A DNA stretch of 64,000 bases from Flavobacterium sp. YO12 (GTDB taxonomy: Bacteria > Bacteroidota > Bacteroidia > Flavobacteriales > Flavobacteriaceae): positions 1-64,000 of the forward strand of contig NZ_NRQU01000010.1 of the NCBI RefSeq assembly GCF_004119495.1. Direction: 5' to 3'. The notes under the pieces are model-generated. The model had not been told where the DNA came from. It made no database searches and worked only from the letters and a program-made list of their open reading frames with translations. Within the stretch, counting starts at the first letter, position 1; every line of letters starts with the position of its first letter. Position numbers and translations under genes: made by a program. Positions 8,489-17,826 of this stretch are shown here, one piece after another.

Positions 8489-11400
8489 TTAAAAGTTTAA
8501 GTTTAACCCTAATGTAATAGCTCTAGATGGCATGTATCTATTTTGAGTTGTTCCATTAAAAGTTTGACTTGGATCCATCCCTTGACGTTTAGTGAATAAT
8601 AATAAATTTTCACCATTTACATACAAGGTAGCATTATCCACTCCTAATTTAGTGATTAACTCTGAAGGCATCTTGTAAGATAAATTAACTTGTCTTAAAG
8701 ATAAATAATCAGAACCTATTAACCATCTGTCAGAAGCTGCAGTTGATTGAGTATTTCTACTAACGTCCATTCTTGGAACATCAGTAATATCACCTGGTTT
8801 TTGCCATCTGTTAAGAGCATCTACACTTAAAGCAGATCCATAATTGTTTCCAGTATGCATAAGTGCTGCATAATTAGAATCATACATTTTTCCACCTATT
8901 TGATAAGCAAATAAAACTTCCAATCTTAAACCTTTATATTCAAAGTTAGTCCCAAAACTACCAAACAAATCTGGAATTGCTGAATCAGCATAATGGTACA
9001 ACGCTTTATTTGGATCTGTTGTTACATTAACGCCATTAACAACTCTTTGTGTCGCATCTCCTGCAACAATTAAAGTTGGATCTGATACGTATAAAGCATA
9101 TCCATCAGCTGAATCTACACCATACCAAGCTCTCAACCAATAGTCGTACATAGACTGCCCAACCATTAATTTCTTAGTTCCATTAATAATCTCTTTTTGA
9201 GGCAAACTAGTAATTTCATTATGAATTGTAGATGCATTTATATTCAATCCCCATGAAAAGTCATTTGTTTTAACAACAACTCCATCTAAAGAAACTTCGA
9301 AACCTCTGTTAAACATAGAACCAATATTTTCGATTCTGTTATCAAGCCCTGAAGATAATGGATTTGGTACTGAAAATATTAAACCATCTGTGCTTCTGTT
9401 GTAATACTCAACACTACCTCTAAGTCTGTTTTTAAACAATCCAAATTCAACAGCAATATCTTTTTGAGTATTTTTTTCCCATTTCAAATTTGGGTTCCCA
9501 GCAGAGCTTGCAATAGCACCACCTTCACTCTGATTATCATATCCTAAACTAAATGTTGATAAGCTTGCATAATAACTTAAATCATCAAAACTTAAATGAG
9601 AATCATTACCAACCTCTCCTAAAGAAGCTCTTAATTTTAACTCATTGATCCATCCGCTATTTTCTAAGAAGCTTTCTCTTGAAAGTACCCAAGCACCTCC
9701 AACTGACCAAAAATTCCCCCAACGGTTATCATTTGCAAATTTAGAAGAACCGTCTCTTCTAAATGATCCTGAAAGGATATATTTATCTTTATAGTCATAT
9801 CCTACTCTTGACAAATAAGACTCTGTACCATAATTTCTTGTATAAGATGTTAGGTCAGTTACTGTCGCATAATTAATAAATTCTGGATTATCTGGAAAAA
9901 CCTGACCTGTTTTAGTACCAGACAACCATTCTCTTTCGTAGTCGAAACTTTCGTGTCCTGCTAAAACTGAGATTGTATGATCACCAATTTTCTTGTCATA
10001 ATTTAATAACTGGTTATAAGTAACACCAGTCATAATCCTGTTCTCTTTAGCTATCAATCCTGTAGGTGCACCGTCTCCAATTTCTGTGTTATATGTATAT
10101 GTTCTGTTTAAGTAAGTCTTATCCAATGCTGCGTTTGCAGTAAATTTAAAATCTTTCAAGAACTTAAATTCAACATAAGTTCTTGCTGATAAAGCCGTTC
10201 CTTTTTGATTATCAGTATTGTTTAGTGTTTCATAAACAATATTTCTGCCTGGTGCTGCACCAGCACCTCTACGAGTTGAGTAGATTTTATCCCCAGTAAC
10301 AGGATTTAACAAATAATCTCCGTTTGGTGCATGGTCATAAACAGGGTAAATAGGCCCCATATATCTAGTTGCTCTAAACGGGTTATTAAAAGAGCTTGTA
10401 TTATCAACTCCGTTTACTGCCATATTAGAATCTGTAGTAGTACCAGTTAAATTAATACCAGTTTTGAACCACTCTTTCAAAGCAGTGTTAAGATTCAAAC
10501 GAGCAGAAATTCTCTCGTAATCAGATTTTTGAACATATCCTTCTTCATTAAGATATCCCAAAGAAGCGAAATAGTTTGATTTATCACTTTTTCCTTGGTA
10601 CGAAAAGTCAGCATTTTGTCTTGTACCAGCTCTCTCTAATTCTTTTGTCCAATCTAAATCATCTGGATATAAAAGTTTAGCATTTGGATTTAATTTACCA
10701 TCTGTACCAACGATTTGTCCGTTTGGAACATTAAATGGGTTTGTAACCAATTCGATTGGAACTCTACCAGATGCATATGTGTTAGCTGCATCTATCTGAG
10801 CAGGTGTTCCCATTGGACGACTGTTTCTAATTGCTTCCCACTCTAAAGGGTAGTAATCATAAACATTAACTCTATCGTATTCTTTAATCAATCTTGAAGT
10901 TAAACCTTGACTTACATTTAGTGAAAACTTATCTTTTGATGATTTACCTGTTTTAGTAGTAATAATAATTACACCATTAGCCGCTTTCGATCCATAAAGA
11001 GACGTTGAAGATGCATCTTTTAAAACTGTTAAGCTTTCAATATCAGCAGAATTCAAAGTACTAATATCTCCTGCAAATGGAACTCCATCTACAACATAAA
11101 GTGGAGTATTTGATCCATTGATAGAACTAAAACCACGGATTCTAATTGCTGGAGCAGCACCTGGTTGTCCAGACGCACTTTGAATTTGAACACCTGAAGT
11201 AGCTCCTTCAATTGTAGATAAAACGTTTGTTACTGCTCTATTTTCAAAATCTTCTGCTTTGATCGAAGCAGCAGAACCTGTATAAGAACTTTTCTTTGCT
11301 TTACCATAGGCAACAACAACAACTTCGTCCAAAGATTTTCCTGAATCTTTCATTTTAACACTTACTGTTGAAGAAGGTCCTACCACAGCTGTAACCTGAT

Positions 11401-11632
11401 CCATCCCAACATAAGAAAAAAGAAGTACATCACCAGTTTTAGCTTTAATAGAGAAACCTCCATCAAAATCTGTTTGCGTACTAACTTTTGTGCCTTTAAC
11501 AATAACATTAACCCCTGGAATAACTCCTGTATCACCTGAAACGATACCTGTAACAGTCCTCTCTTGAGCATAAGAAAACTGAATAGAAAGCGCTATCAAT
11601 AGCGAATAGATCCATTGTAATTTTAATTTCAT
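8489..11632 (-). CDS. SusC/RagA family TonB-linked outer membrane protein
   Basis: A 1047-residue TonB-dependent transporter. After a signal peptide (about 1-22, ending FSYAQ) comes a carboxypeptidase-regulatory-like domain (about 24-105, with GVNVIVKGTKV and FSYVGMDQ). The plug domain (about 110-230) carries the SusC signature PLYVVDGVPF, IESLTVLKDASSTSLYGSKA and NGVIIITTKTG. The remainder is a 22-strand-type barrel ending in ITLGLNLNF. It imports a nutrient captured by the SusD-like partner, using TonB energy. It is the first gene of a two-gene operon with a two-box promoter just upstream. It is of normal length and looks intact. Confidence 0.96.
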   Translation of the reverse strand: MKLKLQWIYSLLIALSIQFSYAQERTVTGIVSGDTGVIPGVNVIVKGTKVSTQTDFDGGFSIKAKTGDVLLFSYVGMDQVTAVVGPSSTVSVKMKDSGKSLDEVVVVAYGKAKKSSYTGSAASIKAEDFENRAVTNVLSTIEGATSGVQIQSASGQPGAAPAIRIRGFSSINGSNTPLYVVDGVPFAGDISTLNSADIESLTVLKDASSTSLYGSKAANGVIIITTKTGKSSKDKFSLNVSQGLTSRLIKEYDRVNVYDYYPLEWEAIRNSRPMGTPAQIDAANTYASGRVPIELVTNPFNVPNGQIVGTDGKLNPNAKLLYPDDLDWTKELERAGTRQNADFSYQGKSDKSNYFASLGYLNEEGYVQKSDYERISARLNLNTALKEWFKTGINLTGTTTDSNMAVNGVDNTSSFNNPFRATRYMGPIYPVYDHAPNGDYLLNPVTGDKIYSTRRGAGAAPGRNIVYETLNNTDNQKGTALSARTYVEFKFLKDFKFTANAALDKTYLNRTYTYNTEIGDGAPTGLIAKENRIMTGVTYNQLLNYDKKIGDHTISVLAGHESFDYEREWLSGTKTGQVFPDNPEFINYATVTDLTSYTRNYGTESYLSRVGYDYKDKYILSGSFRRDGSSKFANDNRWGNFWSVGGAWVLSRESFLENSGWINELKLRASLGEVGNDSHLSFDDLSYYASLSTFSLGYDNQSEGGAIASSAGNPNLKWEKNTQKDIAVEFGLFKNRLRGSVEYYNRSTDGLIFSVPNPLSSGLDNRIENIGSMFNRGFEVSLDGVVVKTNDFSWGLNINASTIHNEITSLPQKEIINGTKKLMVGQSMYDYWLRAWYGVDSADGYALYVSDPTLIVAGDATQRVVNGVNVTTDPNKALYHYADSAIPDLFGSFGTNFEYKGLRLEVLFAYQIGGKMYDSNYAALMHTGNNYGSALSVDALNRWQKPGDITDVPRMDVSRNTQSTAASDRWLIGSDYLSLRQVNLSYKMPSELITKLGVDNATLYVNGENLLLFTKRQGMDPSQTFNGTTQNRYMPSRAITLGLNLNF

Positions 11633-11660
11633 TTTGGTATATATTTGAATTAGTATGCGA

Positions 11661-11691
11661 CAAACATCTTAATTATTTCTTAAAATAACAA
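11661..11691 (-). promoter_or_regulatory. Promoter of the susC-susD pair
   Basis: On the minus strand a TTG (-33 region, complement at 11689-11691) is followed after exactly 20 bases by GATGTTTG (complement at 11661-11668), a 7-of-8 match to TAnnTTTG. Spacing and position, about 29 bases before the susC ATG, fit the Bacteroidota sigma-A promoter. Confidence 0.6.
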
Positions 11692-12303
11692 GAGTCTTTT
11701 TAACAGAACACCAACATTACTTTAATAGCGCATTAACAGTAAAACGCAGTAAATCAACATTTTTTAGCTAAAACCCTATTATATATAACAATACAGCTGT
11801 ATCTAGAATATATCTAATTTTATAATTTTAACACAATATTAACATTTATAACTGTAACAAAACCCTTAAAACGGAGTGCATTTTGTTTAAAATGTAACAA
11901 TTATCCTAACAAAAAAAATAGCAAAAAGGCACATTTCCACACTTAACTAGTTATTTAAGTTCATTATTTACAATTGATAGCCCAAAAAATGCCCCACTTT
12001 CAACTCAATAATTTTTAATTTATTTTAACATAATAAATACAGCTGAGAAAAAAGAATAAAATTTAGATGCTTCGATTACAACTTAGAATATATCTTAACT
12101 GAAACGAAAATAACCTGCAATTTTAACAATATTAAAAAACATACATCAAAGGCAAATCGAAATCTTGATACAAAACACGATTTGTGTTTAGAATTATTTT
12201 ATAGAACTATACCTTATCTACTTAAATATAAGTTTGCAAAAAAACATACTTTCTACCATTATTGATCAATTTGCCTTTTTAATAAATTTTGAAAAAAAAT
12301 TAC
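11692..12303. other. Long AT-rich intergenic region between divergent susC and rnhB
   Basis: About 600 bases with no convincing ORF, terminator or RNA gene. It is very AT-rich with many A- and T-runs. A weak inverted repeat AAACAC/GTGTTT lies near 12173-12190. It may hold susC control sites, but I can point to none with confidence. Confidence 0.4.
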
Positions 12304-12331
12304 AATATTTGCACTTCAAAAAAAGAACTAG

Positions 12332-12991
12332 ATGCTGCAGCTTAATTATTCAGGATTTTCATTAGAGACAGGAACAGATGAAGCAGGACGTGGTTGTCTA
12401 GCAGGACCTGTTACGGCAGCGGCTATAATTCTTCCAAAAGATTTTGAGAATACGATTTTAAATGACAGTAAACAATTGTCTGAAAAAACACGTGCACTTT
12501 TAAAACCAATTATCGAAGAGCAATCGCTTTGTTTTTCTGTAACACATTTATTTCCTGATGAGATTGATGAAATAAACATATTAAATGCATCAATGAAGGG
12601 AATGCAGGAATGTATCTTAAAATTAAGTCAAGTTCCTGAATATATTATTGTAGACGGTAACCGTGCCTTAAATGCAAAACTAGGATTAAAAAATACTATT
12701 GGAAAACAGTTTTCTTCTGCTGAAATAGAATTGCTGAAATCTATCCCAAATACGAGTATTGTAAAAGGTGATGCCAAATTTCTAAGCATTGCAGCGGCAT
12801 CAGTATTAGCAAAAACCTATCGAGATGAATACATGGATCAAATTCACGAAGAATTTCCAATGTATAACTGGAAAAAAAATAAAGGATACCCAACCAAAGA
12901 GCATCGAGAAGCAATTAGAAAATACGGAACAACAAAATATCACCGAATGAGTTTCAGACTTTTACCTGATCAATTAGCTCTAGAATTCTAA
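12332..12991 (+). CDS. rnhB: Ribonuclease HII
   Basis: RNase HII removes RNA from RNA-DNA hybrids and excises single ribonucleotides from DNA. The 219-residue protein has the signature [14 protein letters not shown] near the start (catalytic Asp16 and Glu17), a further active-site region in YIIVDGNR, and the conserved [17 protein letters not shown] helix. The C-terminal part has [12 protein letters not shown], the usual substrate-gripping segment. It is full length for the family. The gene stands alone, divergent from susC and convergent with the SDR gene. Confidence 0.97.
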   Translation: MLQLNYSGFSLETGTDEAGRGCLAGPVTAAAIILPKDFENTILNDSKQLSEKTRALLKPIIEEQSLCFSVTHLFPDEIDEINILNASMKGMQECILKLSQVPEYIIVDGNRALNAKLGLKNTIGKQFSSAEIELLKSIPNTSIVKGDAKFLSIAAASVLAKTYRDEYMDQIHEEFPMYNWKKNKGYPTKEHREAIRKYGTTKYHRMSFRLLPDQLALEF

Positions 12992-13035
12992 ATCATAAAG
13001 CAAAAATTAGCGTCTTTTGATTTTACAATAAAAAA

Positions 13036-13776
13036 TCAGCTTAAACTATTTATTTTTTTGAATGCAAAATGTGGAGCAATTCTAAAAAGCACATATAATA
13101 ATTTTACCTTCGAAATTCTTATTTCTAATTTGTTCTTATCAAGTCCTTTAAACATTTCTCCAACAGCCTTTTCTGAAGATATAGCAATTTTAGGAGGTTT
13201 ACCATTATGCCAAGGTGTATTTACAACTGGAAATAACACCTCAATAATCTGTATTGGTTCATTTTTAAGCTGATACCTCAAGACTTGGGTAAAGGAGTGT
13301 AAGGCTGATTTTACGGCATTATAGAAAGTATAAACGCCTCTTGGTACATACACCAAACCAGTAGTAATATTTATAACTTTCGAATTTTTATTTTTGATCA
13401 GAATAGGATACAACAATTTTATCAAACGAACTGGAGCTTCAAAATTGGTTGAAATTTCATCATTCATTTTTTGCAAAATCAAATCATCTTCTATAAAAGC
13501 TGTTCTATGAACAATCGCAGCGTTATTAATCAAGATATTTATCTGAGGGTAAGAAGCCTCAATCCATTTTGCAAACACTTCACATTCATGCTCATTTGCA
13601 ATATTACAAGGGTAAACAATTAGATCGGGCAGTATTCTTTGAGCTTCTTTGAGTTTTTCAACAGAACGTGAACACGTAATTACTGTATTACCTTGTTTTA
13701 AAAACTGCTTACACATTTCAAATCCTATACCTGAACTTCCTCCAGTAATAACGATAGTACTATTCGTGATTTTCAT
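13036..13776 (-). CDS. SDR family oxidoreductase (DltE-like)
   Basis: A 246-residue short-chain dehydrogenase. The Rossmann glycine motif TGGSSGIG is at 11-18, the NNAA motif near 86-89, and the catalytic pair YNAVK near 155-159, with the serine replaced in position by a Thr-rich stretch (INITTGLVYVP). The sequence pattern is closest to the DltE/YciK-type SDRs. The cofactor (NADH or NADPH) and substrate cannot be read. The gene is downstream of a Crp-family regulator gene on the same strand with a 63-base gap containing its own -7 elements, so the regulator may control it. Confidence 0.88.
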   Translation of the reverse strand: MKITNSTIVITGGSSGIGFEMCKQFLKQGNTVITCSRSVEKLKEAQRILPDLIVYPCNIANEHECEVFAKWIEASYPQINILINNAAIVHRTAFIEDDLILQKMNDEISTNFEAPVRLIKLLYPILIKNKNSKVINITTGLVYVPRGVYTFYNAVKSALHSFTQVLRYQLKNEPIQIIEVLFPVVNTPWHNGKPPKIAISSEKAVGEMFKGLDKNKLEIRISKVKLLYVLFRIAPHFAFKKINSLS

Positions 13777-13799
13777 AACTCAATATTTAAATTAAGCAT

Positions 13800-13807
13800 C
13801 AAAAATA
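13800..13807 (-). promoter_or_regulatory. -7 element upstream of the SDR gene
   Basis: Read on the minus strand it is TATTTTTG, an exact TAnnTTTG match 24 bases before the SDR ATG. A second exact match (TAGTTTTG) lies at 13818-13825. Confidence 0.5.
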
Positions 13808-13839
13808 CCCATCGTCGCAAAACTATGCATTGATCTATG

Positions 13840-14415
13840 TTAAGTCTTAAATTTTCTTCTAATTCTACTAAGTGATTCAGGTTGAATACCCAAATATGAA
13901 GCTATAATTTGCTGCGAAACTCTACTTTCTAAATTTGGAAACTCGGCAACAAAAATTTCATATCGTTTTTCTGCATCTAAAAGCAGTAATTCTCGCTCTC
14001 GTTTCTCTTTAACACAAAAAGCTTTTTCTAATATTTGAAGTAAAAAAATACTCCAAAAAGAGTTTTTCTCTTTCATTTCCAGCCATCTAAAATAATCAAT
14101 TTCTAAAATTTCTGCCTTTTCTAAAACTTCTACAGAAAAATGAGAAATACTATTATGAATCATTGCTGAGTAGGAACTTATGAAGTTGTTTTCGGAAATG
14201 ATACTTTTTGTAAACTCATTGCCATTTTCATTAGTATAAACATATCGAAACAATCCTTTTAAAACAAAAGCCATCTTACGCGGAATTTGACCTGCCACAA
14301 TAAAACAATCTCCCTTATCAATTATTTTATGCTCACAGATATTCGATAATTCCTCCAGCTCTTTTTCAGGAAGTGTTAAACTATTTAATATTGCTTTTTT
14401 ATCGATCATATCCAT
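13840..14415 (-). CDS. Crp/Fnr family transcriptional regulator
   Basis: A 191-residue regulator. Residues 1 to about 120 form a cyclic-nucleotide-binding-type beta-roll, with the conserved turn KGDCFIVAGQIPRKMAFVLKGLFRYVY. A long dimerisation helix and a short helix-turn-helix follow (QQIIASYLGIQPESLSRIRRKF, at about 165-188). The canonical cAMP-contacting phosphate cassette is not evident, so its ligand may differ or be absent, as in many Bacteroidota Crp-like proteins. Met3 is an alternative start. It lies between lipB and the SDR gene on the same strand; the hairpin before it suggests a separate transcript from lipB. Confidence 0.88.
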   Translation of the reverse strand: MDMIDKKAILNSLTLPEKELEELSNICEHKIIDKGDCFIVAGQIPRKMAFVLKGLFRYVYTNENGNEFTKSIISENNFISSYSAMIHNSISHFSVEVLEKAEILEIDYFRWLEMKEKNSFWSIFLLQILEKAFCVKEKRERELLLLDAEKRYEIFVAEFPNLESRVSQQIIASYLGIQPESLSRIRRKFKT

Positions 14416-14424
14416 ACCTAAAAC

Positions 14425-14475
14425 AGAAAAACCCGTTGAATATAATTTCTATAAAAGCAATTATATTCAATAGGT
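14425..14475 (-). terminator. Hairpin after lipB and before the Crp-family gene
   Basis: Perfect 12-bp arms, TTGAATATAATT at 14436-14447 and its complement at 14459-14470, with partial extension to ACC/GGT. On the minus strand a T-rich run follows, so it can act as the lipB terminator. Its place just before the regulator gene also allows an operator role. Confidence 0.55.
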
Positions 14476-14493
14476 ATAAACTAAATATTCAAA

Positions 14494-14513
14494 AACTAAA
14501 ACTAGTTTTAGTT
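14494..14513. repeat. 20-bp perfect palindrome over the lipB stop codon
   Basis: The sequence AACTAAAACTAGTTTTAGTT reads the same on both strands and overlaps the end of lipB. With no spacer it is a poor terminator; it could be a protein-binding site. Confidence 0.5.
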
Positions 14514-15221
14514 CGATTTTTCTGTAATAAATTCAGCTTCAAATAAATGAGCTAAATGTTTATTGATTTTAGACTTCACTTCTTCCTCATCAACACGTTC
14601 AACACCAAGTTCAACATTTAAAGAAGTAACGCCTTTACCACGAATACCGCATGGAATTATATTATCAAAATATCCTAAATCTACATTTACATTTAATGCA
14701 AATCCGTGCATGGTAACCCAACGCGAAGCACGAACGCCCATTGCACATATTTTACGCGCAAATGGTGTTCCCACACCAAGCCAAACTCCGGTTTCACCTT
14801 CACTCCTGCCCGACTCTAATCCGTATTCTGCTAAAGTCAGAATAATTGCTTCTTCTAAGAAACGTAAATATTTATGAATATCTGTAAAGAAGTTTTCTAA
14901 ATCTAGAATTGGATACCCTACAACTTGCCCCGGGCCGTGATAAGTAATATCTCCTCCGCGGTTAATTTTGTAAAAAGTTGCTCCTTTGGCTTCAAGCTGT
15001 TTTTCGTTTAATAACAAGTTCTCTAAGTCACCACTTTTACCTAAAGTATAAACATGCGGATGCTCAACAAACAATAAATAATTGGGAGTTGGCAAATCGA
15101 GTTCTTCCCTTCTATTTTTGATTTTTAAATCAACTATAGCTTTAAAAAGCTCTTCTTGATATTCCCACGTCGATTTATAATCTCTGTTTCCTAGATCTTG
15201 AAGTTGAATTTTTTTATTCAT
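14508..15221 (-). CDS. lipB: Lipoyl(octanoyl) transferase
   Basis: LipB moves the octanoyl group from acyl carrier protein to the lipoyl domains of 2-oxoacid dehydrogenases and related enzymes, the first step of endogenous lipoate synthesis. The 237-residue protein has the family motifs RGGDITYHGPGQVVGYPILD, KICAMGVRASRWVTMHGFAL (with the catalytic lysine) and IIPCGIRGKGVTSL (with the acyl-carrying cysteine). It lies 5 bases downstream of a lipoprotein gene and is probably cotranscribed with it. Full length. Confidence 0.97.
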   Translation of the reverse strand: MNKKIQLQDLGNRDYKSTWEYQEELFKAIVDLKIKNRREELDLPTPNYLLFVEHPHVYTLGKSGDLENLLLNEKQLEAKGATFYKINRGGDITYHGPGQVVGYPILDLENFFTDIHKYLRFLEEAIILTLAEYGLESGRSEGETGVWLGVGTPFARKICAMGVRASRWVTMHGFALNVNVDLGYFDNIIPCGIRGKGVTSLNVELGVERVDEEEVKSKINKHLAHLFEAEFITEKSN

Positions 15222-15226
15222 TTTAT

Positions 15227-15976
15227 TTATTTTTCAAACTCTACTTCAAAGTTGAGTTTGTCAGGATTCTCCATATAATCCGTAAAAGGGTATTGAATTG
15301 TAATTGATTTTCGATCGTCACTGAATAACGCATTCGGATTTGATACTTTTTTGATTTTTTTCGGGAAATGATAACTCACAACGTAAGTTGAAGATGCAAA
15401 CATCATTTTTGACATTCCCGCAGAATCTTTAACCATTTCGGCAACTTTTTTAGGATCTATTATAGCCTTTCTAGTAAACTTTTTAGCATCATATGTATAA
15501 GTCAATACACTATTATTGTTCCCAATACCATTCCCTAACGGACTTGCTCCTGCTCCTCCTTCAAGTTTTTGAAGCACATTGGCAGTTTGCAAAATATCCT
15601 GCAATTCATTTACATTTTTAAAATCAGTCGATAAAGTCATCAAAAACTGCTTTTTCTCACTACTCATTTTAGTATGAACAGCAAAACTTTCCAGTTTCTT
15701 CAGTTCTTTTTGAACCTCTGGAGACAACTTTGCAATACTATCTTTTTTCTCTTCAAACAATTGCTTGAAAGTAAAACTAGAATCAATATCTTTTTTGGCA
15801 TCAGCTCCCATTTGACTTCCAATTTGGTCGCCTGCCATTTCCATCAAAGCAGAACCATCCATATCTACAGAAAATTTTCCAGTTCCGTTATCATTAATGT
15901 AAATACTTTCCGTAAAAGTACAACTTGTTAAAAAGGCTAATAAAAAAGAAAAACTTAATAATTTTAATAATTTCAT
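15227..15976 (-). CDS. Lipoprotein, first of three tandem paralogs
   Basis: A 249-residue lipoprotein with a signal peptide and lipobox (FLTSC, Cys19). Just after the cysteine comes a beta-hairpin-like motif shared with two neighbours (SIYINDNGTGKFSVDMDG). A central helical, lysine-rich region follows, then a conserved C-terminal block YHFPKKIKKVSNPNA, DDRKSI and NFEVEFEK. I do not recognise a named domain. It resembles other Bacteroidota surface lipoproteins, but the function is unknown. It has its own -7 element upstream and lies 5 bases before lipB, so lipB probably depends on its promoter. Confidence 0.8.
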   Translation of the reverse strand: MKLLKLLSFSFLLAFLTSCTFTESIYINDNGTGKFSVDMDGSALMEMAGDQIGSQMGADAKKDIDSSFTFKQLFEEKKDSIAKLSPEVQKELKKLESFAVHTKMSSEKKQFLMTLSTDFKNVNELQDILQTANVLQKLEGGAGASPLGNGIGNNNSVLTYTYDAKKFTRKAIIDPKKVAEMVKDSAGMSKMMFASSTYVVSYHFPKKIKKVSNPNALFSDDRKSITIQYPFTDYMENPDKLNFEVEFEK

Positions 15977-15995
15977 CGTTGTGTAATTTTTTTAT

Positions 15996-16003
15996 CAAAT
16001 ATA
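15996..16003 (-). promoter_or_regulatory. -7 element for the lipoprotein-lipB unit
   Basis: On the minus strand this reads TATATTTG, an exact TAnnTTTG match 20 bases before the lipoprotein ATG. Confidence 0.55.
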
Positions 16004-16044
16004 CGAACTCTATTCAAAAGAATATTACTTTGTAAACTCGCTGA

Positions 16045-16824
16045 TTAATCCTCAAATATTACCTTAAATCCAATATTCATATTGCTGTTGTCCTGTATAT
16101 TCTCTAAAGGAACATCATAAATAAAACTCTTTCTATCAGCAGCAATCACAGCATTTTTTAAAGAAACCGTTTTTATCTTTTTAGGAAAATGGTATTCCAT
16201 AGAATATTTGCATTCCTTCATCATATCCTCCATTTTCTTAGAAAAAGGATCATCTTCCTCTTTTCCCTTTTTCTTTTTAGGCTTCGAAACTGCTTTTTTA
16301 TTATCCTCAGTACTCGAAATCACTTTTGTAAAACTCTTTCCATCATAAAGGAACGAAGTAGAGTTATTATCCTCAGATTTTGGTGCTGCACTTAAAGCTC
16401 CAAGTCGCTTTTTATCAGAAAGAGCTAATTTTTCCATCGCCTGAGTTGGAGATGCCATTTTTTGAATACTGTTTAAATCAGGAAAATCAAATATCATATT
16501 ATACTCCATTTGCTTTTGCTCTTCGTTCACCTTTAAACTAATTTTAAAATTCTCCAGAACCTTAAGCATTTCTTTCTCTGCTGCCGGCAGTTTTGCTATA
16601 CTATCTTTTGCTTTATCAAATAATTCTTTAAAATTAAACGTAGTATCAATAACCTTTTTATCCTTTAAAGAATCTGAACTTTTCATTCCCATTTTATACA
16701 TTCCCGCCATGTCAAATCCATACGAAAAAGACCCTGAGCCATCCTCATTTATAACCACTTTTTCTTTAATAGTGCAACTTGACATACATAATACTGCAAG
16801 GATATAAAACAGTCCTTTTTTCAT
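16045..16824 (-). CDS. Lipoprotein, second of three tandem paralogs
   Basis: A 259-residue lipoprotein (lipobox MSSC, Cys17). It shares the layout of its neighbours: an N-terminal block VVINEDGSGSFSYGFDMAGM, a middle helical region, and the C-terminal block YHFPKKIKTVSLKNAVIAAD. It differs in a highly charged insert rich in Lys and Glu (KPKKKKGKEEDDPFSKKMED, about 180-200). The stretch is well folded into the frame and not a frameshift. It sits 68 bases upstream of the first paralog, with a near-match -7 element (TATCTTCG on the minus strand, complement at 16852-16859). No known function. Confidence 0.78.
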   Translation of the reverse strand: MKKGLFYILAVLCMSSCTIKEKVVINEDGSGSFSYGFDMAGMYKMGMKSSDSLKDKKVIDTTFNFKELFDKAKDSIAKLPAAEKEMLKVLENFKISLKVNEEQKQMEYNMIFDFPDLNSIQKMASPTQAMEKLALSDKKRLGALSAAPKSEDNNSTSFLYDGKSFTKVISSTEDNKKAVSKPKKKKGKEEDDPFSKKMEDMMKECKYSMEYHFPKKIKTVSLKNAVIAADRKSFIYDVPLENIQDNSNMNIGFKVIFED

Positions 16825-16884
16825 GATTTTAAATTTTTGGTTAGTAAGCTGCGAAGATACCTTCTTTTGATAATAATTTAAGTT

Positions 16885-17601
16885 TTATTCTAAAATCACT
16901 TCCAAATTTGTCTCATCAGGATTCTGTACGCAATCAGAAAGCTGAAATTCTAAACTTAATGATTTCCTATCGGCACTTATAACTGCTTTTTCGTTTGAAA
17001 CCGATTTTATCTTTCTTGGAAAATAGTAGTTCAAAACATAAGATTGTTTCAATTTAAAATTGGAAAACATTTTTTTCTTATCCTGCACTTCTTTCATTCT
17101 TTCATCAAATTTTTCTTGGTCCGTAATTATCAAATTTCTTCTAAATGTAACACCATCAAAACTGTATTTTATTTTATAAAATGGCTTAACTATTGTATAA
17201 TTTTCTTTTAAACAACTTGCTAAACGAAGGCTTTCATAAACATTAGGAACTTCTTCTATCTTTTTAAAATCACATGAAACAATATTAAAATTCTCCATCT
17301 GAATTGGATCCATTTTTACATGCATTTTCACATTAGAATGTTCCTGAAATAATGCTTGATCTGATTTACTAAATCGCACAAAAGTTTCTTGATATTTAGT
17401 AATGTAATCTTGAAAAACAAATATGGTATCAATAAATTTCTCCGAAGAAGGACTATTTTTCCCTAACTGCATAACACTATTTTCATCTCTAAGACTGTAA
17501 ACTTCAATATTTCCAGTTCCGTCTGGGTTTATTATTATTGTTTCGGTTATAGTGCAGCTTGTAAGCAGAATTAACAATAAAAAGGCTGATATAAATTTCA
17601 T
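16885..17601 (-). CDS. Lipoprotein, third of three tandem paralogs
   Basis: A 238-residue lipoprotein (lipobox LLTSC, Cys16) and the most diverged of the set. The N-terminal block is IIINPDGTGNIEVYSL; the C-terminal block is YYFPRKIKSVSNEKAVISAD with RKSLSLEFQLSD. It carries extra cysteines in the middle (SCDFKK, SCLKEN) that its paralogs lack, which could form a disulfide outside the cytoplasm. A near-match -7 element (TATCTTAG on the minus strand, complement at 17633-17640) precedes it. Function unknown. Confidence 0.78.
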   Translation of the reverse strand: MKFISAFLLLILLTSCTITETIIINPDGTGNIEVYSLRDENSVMQLGKNSPSSEKFIDTIFVFQDYITKYQETFVRFSKSDQALFQEHSNVKMHVKMDPIQMENFNIVSCDFKKIEEVPNVYESLRLASCLKENYTIVKPFYKIKYSFDGVTFRRNLIITDQEKFDERMKEVQDKKKMFSNFKLKQSYVLNYYFPRKIKSVSNEKAVISADRKSLSLEFQLSDCVQNPDETNLEVILE

Positions 17602-17796
17602 TTTTTAGGATATTCTGAGTTTTTATAAGTCGCTAAGATAACTAGATTCTGATTCAATTTCTTACAAAACTATTTTATTTTAAAACAGCACATAGTCCCC
17701 ACGCCAGTCTATACGGGGCAAAAGGCGATTGAAATACAATAAATTGCTGTTGCAAAAATTCTAAAACACGCATTCTAAAATCTACATTCTTTTCTT

Positions 17797-17804
17797 TATC
17801 TTTG
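17797..17804 (+). promoter_or_regulatory. -7 element of lysS
   Basis: TATCTTTG is an exact TAnnTTTG match 22 bases before the lysS ATG, implying a very short leader and no room for an attenuator. Confidence 0.6.
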
Positions 17805-17826
17805 CACTCTTAAAAAAAGCACAAAA

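Noticed and set aside
11633-12331. The 699-base gap between susC and rnhB, considered for a small RNA or sigma factor gene.
   Set aside because: Beyond the susC promoter I found no ORF of useful length, no terminator and no stable GC-rich structure.
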